NCBI GenBank assembly: GCA_018672815.1
Contig: JABHDX010000147.1
Span: 1-31,056 of the forward strand
DNA: 31,056 nucleotides
Reading direction: 5' to 3'
DNA from: Gammaproteobacteria bacterium
GTDB taxonomy: Bacteria > Pseudomonadota > Gammaproteobacteria > UBA11654
Shown here: piece after piece, positions 9,739-16,989 of the stretch
How positions within the stretch are numbered: position 1 is the first letter of the stretch
Layout: every line of letters starts with the position of its first letter
Notes under the pieces: generated by a model
Told to the model about the DNA's origin: nothing
Seen by the model: the letters and a program-made list of their open reading frames with translations, nothing else
Databases searched by the model: none
Position numbers and translations under genes: made by a program

Positions 9739-11643
9739 ATGAAAAATATTAAAATAAAAAATGGCATATTAAACACCATTCTTTTTGTGTTGGTGTTAAC
9801 TAATATATCCTGCTCTGAGAATACATCAGAATATGGTGAGCTTTCAGGTAATGTCAAAGGTACCGAGGTTGATGCACTTCCTGTAATATATGCTTATAAC
9901 ACTGACAAAGATATTGGATATACTGTATTTGTAGTTGATGGTGAGTATACAGCTAACCATATGATTGCTGGTAATTATGATGTGACATTAAGACCAGCAG
10001 TTGGCCAGTTAAAAAGTTTTAGTTCCCAAACAGTAAGTTTTTTTATTGATAAAGGTGACCATGCTGAGGCTAATTTTACTATTACAGATATAGATACGGT
10101 ACCCAATTATGTTGGAGGAATGGATTATCCAGATGCACAAATTCTTCCTTATGATGTAGTGTACCCACCAGGTCCTGGTAGAGATATCCTAGAAAAAACC
10201 TGTCACGGTTGCCATACAGCTAATTTTTATTCTTATAATGCTGTAAGGTCTTATTCGGGTGGAAGAGTTCCAAAAAATAAAGACACATGGGCTATAACAG
10301 TTGATCGTATGCATAAAGTTCCTGCTTTTGGTGCTCAGGGTAATCCATCTATGTTTGATCCAAAATATTTAACGCCAGAAGATCGAGATATATTAGTTGA
10401 CTATCTTGCCGAAAATTTTGGTCCTGAAGATCCACCTAAGGTTGTGCAACTTGAAGTTGAACCTGAATTAGACTTAACAGCACTTAAGTCTGCAATGTTT
10501 GTTGAGTATATTTATCGAGAACCTGAAGGTAAATATTCAGTAGATCCTTGGCCCCATCAAGTGGATTTTGACCTAGATGGGAATGTTTGGTTAGCTTATA
10601 CCGCTTGTTGTATTGTCAAATTTGATCCCCGTACAGGCGAACAAACTGTATTTGAAGATCATGGAGGCGGTCATGGTATTGCAGTAGACCAAACTGATGG
10701 TTCTGTTTGGTATTCGGGAGATGTAGTGAGACATCTAGATCCTGAAACAGGTCTTGTTGATCATTGGATAGCACCAGAAAATACTTTCTTAGGGAGTAAT
10801 ACACAGATTTTTGATTCCAAAGGAAATCTTTGGCTTTCTCTCTTAGGAGCAGGGGCTCTTGGTAAATGGGAACGAGAAACGGATACAATTAAATACTGGG
10901 ATGTTCCCGTTATGCGGAGCAGACCTTATGGTATTGTTATGGATCATAATGATAAAGTTTGGTTTGCAGATTATCATAATAATGGTGTGACCCGGTTCGA
11001 TCCTGATACAGAAGAATTTAAACATTTTAATCTCGTAAAAACAGAAAATGTCACAGCTATTAGACGCTTGGGTGCTGACTCAAATAATATGATATGGGCT
11101 GGAACTTGGGGTAATTTAGCATTCAATAATTCAAGTTTGTATAAGCTGAATCCAGAAACAGAGGAGGTGACAGAGTATCCATCAGGTATTCCTTATGGAG
11201 CTATTTATAATGCTGAGGCTGATAATCAGGATAATATTTGGATAGCCCCTGACAATTATGTTTCAAAATTTGATCAAGTCACTGAAAAATTCACACACTA
11301 CCCAATACCTACTCGATCTGATAGCTTAAAAACCACAATAACTCGTGATGGTGGGGTTTGGTTTATCTATCGAAACGCTGGAAAATATGCAGGTTATGGT
11401 GGCAGTGCAGTGGTCTTGTATCCTGATAAGAATAAAATTAAAACCTTAGCCGCATTTCATGATAATAATAGTGCAGGATATGCACTCAGTAAGTATCAAG
11501 GACCGCCTTCTCCTAAAGCCAAAGGTATTGATAGACCTGTTGCTTTTGGTGCACAAAATAAAGAAGAGTATGAAATATTTGCTTTAGAAAATGGGTTGAT
11601 TGAAAAGCAAGGTCAAACATTAACGCAGGAAAATCCTGAATAA
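9739..11643 (+). CDS. Exported cytochrome c / Vgb-like beta-propeller fusion protein (copy 1)
   Basis: This 634-residue multidomain envelope protein starts with a hydrophobic signal segment ending in TNISC (Cys25). It may be a lipoprotein, but Asn at -3 makes the lipobox imperfect. Residues about 33-115 resemble a carboxypeptidase-regulatory-like beta sandwich. Then comes a small cytochrome c domain with one heme site, CHGCH at 155-159, and a possible Met ligand at 191. From about 270 onward there are repeated blades of the streptogramin-lyase (Vgb) type, such as GNVWLAY...FDPRTG and DKVWFADY...FDPDTE. The WFTE-type Glu of true Vgb lyases is not evident, so antibiotic linearisation is not supported. 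An electron-transfer or substrate-sensing role in the periplasm is an inference. AGGAG at 9728-9732 supports the start. It lies 84 bp after the aldehyde dehydrogenase. Confidence 0.85.
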   Translation: MKNIKIKNGILNTILFVLVLTNISCSENTSEYGELSGNVKGTEVDALPVIYAYNTDKDIGYTVFVVDGEYTANHMIAGNYDVTLRPAVGQLKSFSSQTVSFFIDKGDHAEANFTITDIDTVPNYVGGMDYPDAQILPYDVVYPPGPGRDILEKTCHGCHTANFYSYNAVRSYSGGRVPKNKDTWAITVDRMHKVPAFGAQGNPSMFDPKYLTPEDRDILVDYLAENFGPEDPPKVVQLEVEPELDLTALKSAMFVEYIYREPEGKYSVDPWPHQVDFDLDGNVWLAYTACCIVKFDPRTGEQTVFEDHGGGHGIAVDQTDGSVWYSGDVVRHLDPETGLVDHWIAPENTFLGSNTQIFDSKGNLWLSLLGAGALGKWERETDTIKYWDVPVMRSRPYGIVMDHNDKVWFADYHNNGVTRFDPDTEEFKHFNLVKTENVTAIRRLGADSNNMIWAGTWGNLAFNNSSLYKLNPETEEVTEYPSGIPYGAIYNAEADNQDNIWIAPDNYVSKFDQVTEKFTHYPIPTRSDSLKTTITRDGGVWFIYRNAGKYAGYGGSAVVLYPDKNKIKTLAAFHDNNSAGYALSKYQGPPSPKAKGIDRPVAFGAQNKEEYEIFALENGLIEKQGQTLTQENPE

Positions 11644-11678
11644 TTGAATTACTGAGGTACTACAAATTAAATAAAACT

Positions 11679-11698
11679 ATGAACTAATATTGGTTCAT
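11679..11698. promoter_or_regulatory. 20-bp near-perfect palindrome upstream of IclR gene
   Basis: The arms ATGAAC and GTTCAT flank TAATATTG. Across 20 bases only one symmetric pair (positions 7 and 14) fails to match. It lies 84 nt upstream of the IclR-family start in a 139-nt intergenic gap. IclR proteins bind palindromes of about this size, often near their own gene, so an autoregulatory operator is the simplest reading. No second copy was found in the window. Confidence 0.5.
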
Positions 11699-11782
11699 TT
11701 ATGAAAAAAAATAGTTTAGTTTTAAGATTTAAATAATTGCATAGAGAATACAAACTCTTAAAAATTTTAGGAGATTATTAAA

Positions 11783-12598
11783 ATGATTAGATCATTGAGT
11801 AATGGTCTTGAAATACTAATGTTTTTAAATAAACAAGATAGTGCCAGTGCTGGAGAGCTATCTAAGAAACTTGGCATACCAAGAGCCACAGTTTATAGGA
11901 TACTTTTGACATTAGATGAAAAGGGGTTTGTATATAAGCATCCAGATGATCATCGCTATTATATGAAGCCAAAAGTGAAAGCCTTAAGTGATGGCTACAG
12001 TGATGATGATCAACTCGCTATTATTAGTAGGCCATTCCTGCTAAATATCACAAAAGAATTACGATGGCCAGTTGCACTTGCTGTCATTTCAGGAGTGGAT
12101 CTAAGACTTCGTGATAATACAGATAAGGAGAGTCCATTAGCAATTGAAAATTTTAGTAGTGGTTATCCAGTTCCAATTCTTGGATCTGCATCTGGACCAT
12201 GTATTTTGGCTCATATGACCCTTAATAGACAGCGTGATATTTTGAATGTTTTAAATGATACAAATATATTGAGAGAGCAAACTGATCAATCAGTGGAAGA
12301 AATATTAAAGATGTTAGAAATAATAAAAGAGCAGGGTTACTCAATGCATAGCAGGCAAAGAAATAAAAGTTATGTTGGGTATACATGGACTTCTGATTTG
12401 ACGTCATTGTCTGTACCAATAGTTAGAAAGAATAAACATATCGTTGGGGCAATAACTATTCGTTATGCTACTCCCGCTGTAAAAAAAGATAAGGCGCTAA
12501 GAGATTTTTTGCCAGTAATGGTGAAAACTGCGTCGGAAATTATTGAAAAAATAAAAGCTAAACGTAAGTCTAGGAAAGTAAAAAACGTTCTAAATTAA
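11783..12598 (+). CDS. IclR-family transcriptional regulator
   Basis: This 271-residue protein has the two-domain IclR layout. The N-terminal winged helix-turn-helix (about 4-65) includes SAGELSKKLGIPRATVYRILLT, cut here to the core ELSKKLGIPRATVYR. The effector-binding domain follows (about 80-260). The stretch RLRDNTDKESPLAIEN followed by PVPILGSASG resembles the MhpR-like branch, whose members answer to aromatic or related catabolic acids; that resemblance is from memory and is weak evidence for the ligand. AGGAG at 11769-11773 sets the ATG. It lies directly downstream of the catabolic operon and is the likely local regulator, probably acting at a promoter outside the window and possibly at its own 20-bp palindrome. 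Its 3' end overlaps the convergent aminotransferase gene by 9 bp. Confidence 0.9.
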   Translation: MIRSLSNGLEILMFLNKQDSASAGELSKKLGIPRATVYRILLTLDEKGFVYKHPDDHRYYMKPKVKALSDGYSDDDQLAIISRPFLLNITKELRWPVALAVISGVDLRLRDNTDKESPLAIENFSSGYPVPILGSASGPCILAHMTLNRQRDILNVLNDTNILREQTDQSVEEILKMLEIIKEQGYSMHSRQRNKSYVGYTWTSDLTSLSVPIVRKNKHIVGAITIRYATPAVKKDKALRDFLPVMVKTASEIIEKIKAKRKSRKVKNVLN

Positions 12599-13501
12599 AG
12601 TTCGCCACTCTTTGTGATCTGAGTTAGGGTCACGAACTATACTAAAATAGTCTTCTTTTATATTTTCTGTTATTGGACCTATATTACCCTCACCAACACT
12701 AAAGTGATCAATGGATGTTACTGGAATAATTTCTTGTCCTGTACCACATAAAAAAGCTTCATCTGCAAAATATAATTCGCTTCGATCAATACTACGTTGC
12801 TCAACTTGATTTCCTGTTATTTCTTGATATCGAGTGATAATAGTATCCCGAGTAACACTCTCTAAAATATTACTAGAACATGATGGTGTGATGAGTTTTC
12901 CATCTCGAACCATGAAAAAACAGGCAATAGGTGCTTCAGAAACGTAATCGTCTGGTGTGAGCATTAATGCGCCATCATAGCCTTCCAGTTTTGCTTCATG
13001 AACAGCTAATCTAGCATTATGATAATTCGCTGTTGCTTTAATTCTTGGCGGGCTTGCATTATCAGATAATCGCCTCCATGAACTGACACCTAAACTCATA
13101 CCTGTTTCTGCGTACACACTTTTTTTCCTTGGCATTGCAGCTGCTGTGAACCCAACAGGACCTGTGGTTGCCAATAAGCCTTGCCCTTCAATATAAACTA
13201 AGAGCCTAATATAGACATCAGAGTCTGGCTTGTTAGCTTTGATTAAGTTTATTAAGCAATCAGTTAAATACTGGCTCTCATAAGTCTCCTCAAAACGCAT
13301 AACTTTCATGCCAATTTGTAGTCGTTTCAAATGATCTTCCACACGAAATAATGAGAATTGATTTGTTTCTGGCACATGATAAGCACGCAAACCTTCAAAG
13401 ACAGTTGTTGCATAAGTCATAGCGAGTGACAAAGGATGTATGCCAGCATCTTCAAATGGCATAAGTTCTCCATTCATCATAATAATGTCATTCTTCCACA
13501 T
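12590..13501 (-). CDS. Branched-chain-type class IV aminotransferase
   Basis: This 303-residue fold-type IV PLP transaminase aligns along its whole length with IlvE. Features seen are TVFEGLRAY (33-41), RVEDHLKRL (53-61), the PLP-binding Lys155 in IKATANYHN, Glu189 in YVSEA that would contact the pyridine nitrogen, ITPSCSSNILESVTRD (204-219), and the cofactor-phosphate loop EAFLCGTGQE (248-257). The usual EG-G-N after the glutamate reads EAPIACFF, so the substrate pocket differs from E. coli IlvE. It would interconvert a branched or hydrophobic amino acid and its 2-oxo acid with glutamate. It sits alone among catabolic genes rather than with ilv/leu genes, so a catabolic role feeding the ThDP enzyme is plausible. 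D-amino-acid or aminodeoxychorismate lyase relatives are less likely. Confidence 0.88.
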   Translation of the reverse strand: MWKNDIIMMNGELMPFEDAGIHPLSLAMTYATTVFEGLRAYHVPETNQFSLFRVEDHLKRLQIGMKVMRFEETYESQYLTDCLINLIKANKPDSDVYIRLLVYIEGQGLLATTGPVGFTAAAMPRKKSVYAETGMSLGVSSWRRLSDNASPPRIKATANYHNARLAVHEAKLEGYDGALMLTPDDYVSEAPIACFFMVRDGKLITPSCSSNILESVTRDTIITRYQEITGNQVEQRSIDRSELYFADEAFLCGTGQEIIPVTSIDHFSVGEGNIGPITENIKEDYFSIVRDPNSDHKEWRTLI

Positions 13502-13572
13502 TGATTTAGTCTCTATTACTCACAAACTATCTTATAAAATAAAATAATAGTTGGTTGTTAACTCTCATTTTC

Positions 13573-14148
13573 TTAGTCTAGTTTTAGTGTATCACTAGTG
13601 GTTATTGTGCTTAACTTTTTCATATTTTCTAGACTACGTTGATGATCTTCATCATTAGCAGCTATACAGCAGTCAGAAATTATAGTTACAACAAAATCTC
13701 GATCATGAGCTTCTCTTGCAGTTGATTCAACTACCATATCGGTGGCTACTCCAATCAAAAATAATTCTTCAACACCCATCGTTTTAAGTGTGAGATTTAA
13801 TGCTGTACCGTAGAAGGCGCCGACTCTATTTTTAGTGAAAATGAATTCGTCTTTTAATGGAGCGACTTCAGATAAAAATTCTGTGCCCCAGCTATCTAAT
13901 TTAAAGGCTTCAAACTTATGAGCTTGACCCATAAGTGGGGATGTTTTTGGTTGCTCTGCATAACTGTTTGAAAAACCAACACGAACATGTAGTACGGGGT
14001 AGCCAGCATCTCTAAATTTAGATTGTGTTTCTGCTACTTTCTCAAGAGAGTTGTATGTTTTATTAAATTCTGCATACCCTTTTCCAGCTACCTTACCATC
14101 TGGGTGTACAATATCATTTTCATAATCAAGACAAAGAAGTGCTTTCAT
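13573..14148 (-). CDS. Isochorismatase-fold hydrolase lacking the catalytic cysteine
   Basis: This 191-residue protein of the isochorismatase/cysteine-hydrolase fold has a Rossmann-like sheet, Asp8 in LCLDYENDI and Lys106 in FTKNRVGAFYGT, two members of the usual Asp-Lys-Cys triad. The third element normally reads G-ATD-CV, with Cys as nucleophile. Here it is GVATDMVVESTARE, with Val139 (codon GTA) in its place. True isochorismatases (EntB, PhzD) also lack Cys and cleave a vinyl ether, so this protein may do non-nucleophilic chemistry or have lost amidase activity. Neighbouring HyuAB would suggest N-carbamoyl-amino-acid hydrolysis, but that chemistry needs the Cys. AAGGAAA lies just upstream of the ATG. 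It lies 71 bp upstream of the aminotransferase on the same strand and is probably co-transcribed with it. Confidence 0.87.
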   Translation of the reverse strand: MKALLCLDYENDIVHPDGKVAGKGYAEFNKTYNSLEKVAETQSKFRDAGYPVLHVRVGFSNSYAEQPKTSPLMGQAHKFEAFKLDSWGTEFLSEVAPLKDEFIFTKNRVGAFYGTALNLTLKTMGVEELFLIGVATDMVVESTAREAHDRDFVVTIISDCCIAANDEDHQRSLENMKKLSTITTSDTLKLD

Positions 14149-14206
14149 ATTTTATTTTCCTTAAATTAGGTAATTTTTAAAGTAGTTATATGTACCTATT
14201 AAATTA

Positions 14207-14234
14207 GATTAATCATTTTTAATCATGGGATTAA
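14207..14234. repeat. Clustered AATCAT/GATTAA half-sites
   Basis: The 8-bp palindrome GATTAATC (14207-14214) is followed by two AATCAT copies exactly 10 bp apart (14211 and 14221) and by TTAATC-ATGG-GATTAA (14219-14234). It lies between the divergent hydrolase and cytochrome/propeller genes. The helical-turn spacing would suit a regulator, but in AT-rich DNA this could be chance. Confidence 0.25.
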
Positions 14235-14300
14235 GTTTAACAATAACAAATTTAAAAGAATACATGCCTTAAGTAATAGGCAAATGGATAATCCAATTAC

Positions 14301-14339
14301 TGCCCATTATTGAGACATTTTTTGTATAGTGGTTGAATG
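14301..14339 (+). promoter_or_regulatory. Conserved upstream element, copy A
   Basis: TGCCCATTATTGAGACA (14301-14317) is followed, exactly 14 nt later, by GTTG (14332-14335) and then TG after two bases. The first 17 bases match copy B (18626) at 16 positions, and the GTTG-N2-TG block has the same spacing in all three copies. It lies 140 nt upstream of the chosen start of the second cytochrome/propeller gene, in the same orientation. It is most likely a regulator binding site or part of a shared promoter; the bound protein is unknown. Confidence 0.6.
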
Positions 14340-14350
14340 AAATAGTGGTT
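14326..14350. repeat. Direct repeat ATAGTGGTT x2
   Basis: Two identical 9-bp copies, 14326-14334 and 14342-14350, are offset by 16 bp. The first overlaps the 3' half of upstream element A. It could be a second protein-binding site controlling the cytochrome/propeller operon, or simply local duplication. Confidence 0.4.
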
Positions 14351-14390
14351 AGTTAATTCTATCATAACAATGATTTAACTATATTAACCT

Positions 14391-14418
14391 TTGGTGCGAC
14401 TCAATTGGTGCGACTCAA
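14391..14418. repeat. Perfect 14-bp tandem repeat in the leader
   Basis: TTGGTGCGACTCAA occurs twice head to tail (14391-14404 and 14405-14418) with no mismatch, ending 8 nt before the AGGAG ribosome-binding site of the second cytochrome/propeller gene. It may be a recent slippage duplication or a paired binding site in the leader. Confidence 0.7.
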
Positions 14419-14440
14419 ATTTTTTTAGGAGCTTATGGCA

Positions 14441-16195
14441 ATGAACAAAACGGTACAATTATTAATCACATTGATCTGGTTATCTACTGGACTTTTTACT
14501 AACTCCATCTATAGCGCTGATGCGACTTTAGGTAAAGTACCAGAAACTGGAGTAATGTTCGGCAGTGTTCAAGGGCCAAATAATTTTATTGCTGCAAAGG
14601 TCTATGCTAAAAATTTAGATAAAAATATGCTCTATATGGTCTATACCAATAAGGGAGAATATAGGATGCCCAATCTGATGGTTGGCGCTTATGAGATTTG
14701 GTCTGAGCATAAGGAGTTACGTTCAGAACACAGTTGGTTGAGGATAGAATCAAACAGTAAAGTGGATGCAGATTTTACTCTTAAATCAGGTCCTGCTGAC
14801 CCACTAACATTGAATGTTAGAAATGCACCACAGGAGGGTAACGTCGTATCCTATGATGAGTTATATCCGCCTGGTGTTGGAAGAGATTTAGCTGAAAGAA
14901 CCTGTATGAGTTGTCATGGACAAATGCATATACCTTCCTATAAATTCGATAAGGCTGGATGGAATGCAATGATAGGTTTGATGCTGGATCCTAATGCACG
15001 ACGTGGTGCAATGATTCAAGAAGGTTCTGGTGTAGGAAATATAACTGATGAGGAAAGAGATTTACTATCAGGTTATCTGGCGGATAACTTTGGTCCTGAT
15101 AGTGTGGATCGAGTCTTGTTTTCTGAGGCTGAATACCCCCTGGATGAGGCAGAATTATCAAAAGGTTTATTTGTAGAATACATGCTCCCATTGGGACCTA
15201 ATACTGATCTTGCAATCAGATCGAGAGCAGAGGCAGGCAAGCATAGAATTTTAGAACCTAAAATTGATAATCAAGGAAATATTTGGGGAACTAATAGTTT
15301 TATTGGTGTAAGTAAGTTAGACCCAAGGACTGCTGAGTATTCCCATTATCCATTTGGCATTGATAGAGAAAATGGAAACCCCTATATTCAAGCACATGGT
15401 ATGACTATTGATTCAAGTGACGACATATTTTGGATAGAGTTTTTTGGGAAACATGTGGGTCGATTAAATCCTGAAACAGGTAAAATGGATCGTTTTCCGA
15501 TGGATCCAGAAAAGAAGGTCTATAATATACAAGGACATACTCCAGATTTGGATTCCAAAGAGAATGTTTGGTTTACAGTAATCACTGGAAATAAGATGGG
15601 TGTTTGGGATCGTCAAACAGAAAAAGTAAGTTTATATGAGGTTCCCACAGCTAATTCGTTTCCATACGGTATCGATGTAGATCAACAGGATAATGTTTAT
15701 TTTGCCCAATTATTTGGTTGTAAAGTGGGTGTTATTAATGCCATAACTAAGGAATTTAAAGAATACCCTGCGCTTGCAAGTCCTTGTTCTATGAATCGGG
15801 TTATGGTTGATAAAGAAGGAATTGTTTGGTACTCATTGAACCGTTCAGGATTGCTTGGACGCCTAGACCCTAAGACTGGGAAACAGATAGAATATCCAGT
15901 ATTACCTTTCCGTGAAGATAGGACAATACCACTATCATCACCTTATGGAATTATGGCCGATCATAAAAATAAAGTTTGGTTTGGGGACCAAGGACTTGGT
16001 GGTGCATTGATCAGGTTTGATCAGGATACAGAAAAATTTGCCTATTTCCCTTTACCAAGGAAAACTGATAATCCTAATATCGATATCACTGGAAAAGGCG
16101 CTATTGTTTATACTTCACGATCTAGTCGCCAAGCGGCGATTGGTATTTTTTATCCCGATGTATCACAGATGACATCTTTTGCAGTTTATCGTTAA
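14441..16195 (+). CDS. Exported cytochrome c / Vgb-like beta-propeller fusion protein (copy 2)
   Basis: This 584-residue paralogue of the fusion at 9739 has the same domain order. A signal peptide (cleavage near residue 25, IYSADA) is followed by a regulatory-like beta sandwich (about 35-115), a cytochrome c domain with heme site CMSCH at 155-159 preceded by YPPGVGRD, and then about six propeller blades such as ENVWFTV...WDRQTEK, DNVYFAQ and GIVWYSL...LDPKTGK. It lacks the lipobox Cys of copy 1. AGGAG at 14427-14431 lies 9 nt from the ATG at 14441 but only 3 nt from an in-frame ATG at 14435, so 14441 is preferred. It heads a likely operon with the MORN protein (35-bp gap) and the second aldehyde dehydrogenase. 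Element A lies upstream. A periplasmic redox role is inferred; lyase activity is not supported. Confidence 0.86.
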   Translation: MNKTVQLLITLIWLSTGLFTNSIYSADATLGKVPETGVMFGSVQGPNNFIAAKVYAKNLDKNMLYMVYTNKGEYRMPNLMVGAYEIWSEHKELRSEHSWLRIESNSKVDADFTLKSGPADPLTLNVRNAPQEGNVVSYDELYPPGVGRDLAERTCMSCHGQMHIPSYKFDKAGWNAMIGLMLDPNARRGAMIQEGSGVGNITDEERDLLSGYLADNFGPDSVDRVLFSEAEYPLDEAELSKGLFVEYMLPLGPNTDLAIRSRAEAGKHRILEPKIDNQGNIWGTNSFIGVSKLDPRTAEYSHYPFGIDRENGNPYIQAHGMTIDSSDDIFWIEFFGKHVGRLNPETGKMDRFPMDPEKKVYNIQGHTPDLDSKENVWFTVITGNKMGVWDRQTEKVSLYEVPTANSFPYGIDVDQQDNVYFAQLFGCKVGVINAITKEFKEYPALASPCSMNRVMVDKEGIVWYSLNRSGLLGRLDPKTGKQIEYPVLPFREDRTIPLSSPYGIMADHKNKVWFGDQGLGGALIRFDQDTEKFAYFPLPRKTDNPNIDITGKGAIVYTSRSSRQAAIGIFYPDVSQMTSFAVYR

Positions 16196-16230
16196 TGAAA
16201 TAACTGAATATCTATACTAAAAGCGTTTAT

Positions 16231-16938
16231 ATGAAACAATTGTTTTTCACTTTACCAATTATGTCATTTCTGATGGTGTCGACTGTTTATAGTGACGATG
16301 ATAAATGTATCTCTGGTAATTGTTTAAATGGTGATGGCACGATGCTTTTTAGTGATGGCTCCAAGTATACTGGACAGTGGAAAAATGGAAAAAAACACGG
16401 TAAGGGAAGAGAAATTCGCTTCAATGGGGGAATCGTTACTGGTTATTATGCTGATGATCGTCCTCATGGTTATGGGACCTATACTTTTTTAAACAAAGCA
16501 AAATATGCAATTGATTGGACCGGTGATGAGAAGCAAAAACTTGGCCCTTATGCCTATTCTCCGGGTGGCAAGTATGTTGGAGAGCATGATAATAGAGAAC
16601 ATGGTCATGGGACAGTTATGTATAACGATGGAGGCACTTATATAGGTGGTTATGATCATGGAAATAAACAGGGAGTAGGTACTTTTGTATACCCTGATGG
16701 CGCAATTTATCATGGTGATTGGTGGGGTGGAAAACCACATGGTCTAGGAACATTTGTTGAGATTAATGGAGATGTATTTTATGGCGCTTGGGAAGATGGT
16801 ATGCCACATGGAGAAGGTATATTAACCCATACTGATAACAGCACTAAAGAAGGTCTTTGGCATAGAGGCGAATTTATCGAAGGCTCTTCTAATGAAAGTG
16901 AAGCTATTTCTAATAAGTCTGATGTTGGACACAAGTAA
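16231..16938 (+). CDS. Secreted MORN-repeat protein
   Basis: This 235-residue protein has a cleavable signal peptide (about 1-21, ending VYS) and then a chain of MORN repeats covering most of the mature part. Clear units include YTGQWKNGKKHGKG (46-59), YVGEHDNREHGHGT, YIGGYDHGNKQGVGT, YHGDWWGGKPHGLGT and YGAWEDGMPHGEG. A CISGNC pair (26-31) near the mature N-terminus could form a disulfide. The C-terminal 20 residues are polar and probably disordered. MORN repeats form beta-hairpin surfaces for protein or lipid contact and have no catalytic residues. The gene lies between a cytochrome/propeller gene and an aldehyde dehydrogenase, so a scaffold for the envelope redox protein is conceivable (inference). 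No strong ribosome-binding site precedes the ATG, so translation may depend on coupling. Confidence 0.88.
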   Translation: MKQLFFTLPIMSFLMVSTVYSDDDKCISGNCLNGDGTMLFSDGSKYTGQWKNGKKHGKGREIRFNGGIVTGYYADDRPHGYGTYTFLNKAKYAIDWTGDEKQKLGPYAYSPGGKYVGEHDNREHGHGTVMYNDGGTYIGGYDHGNKQGVGTFVYPDGAIYHGDWWGGKPHGLGTFVEINGDVFYGAWEDGMPHGEGILTHTDNSTKEGLWHRGEFIEGSSNESEAISNKSDVGHK

Positions 16939-16989
16939 ATATCTCAATACCTATTTATCTAATTTATTGATTTTTTATAAAGTAATTCT

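Noticed and set aside
13502..13522. Possible fourth copy of the GAGACA element before the aminotransferase gene (- strand)
   Set aside because: Only about 12 of 17 positions match, the GTTG block is missing, and the AGAG there serves better as a ribosome-binding site.
15..14148. A creatinine/N-methylhydantoin pathway (HyuAB plus N-carbamoylsarcosine amidase)
   Set aside because: The isochorismatase-fold protein lacks the Cys required for carbamoyl amidase activity, and no creatinine deaminase or sarcosine oxidase is present.
14435..14440. ATG at 14435 as start of the second cytochrome/propeller gene
   Set aside because: It is only 3 nt from AGGAG; the in-frame ATG at 14441 has 9-nt spacing. 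The choice remains open but 14441 is favoured.
9739..16195. Vgb-like propellers as streptogramin resistance lyases
   Set aside because: The proteins are exported, carry a heme c domain and do not show the WFTE-type catalytic Glu pattern; only the propeller fold is shared.
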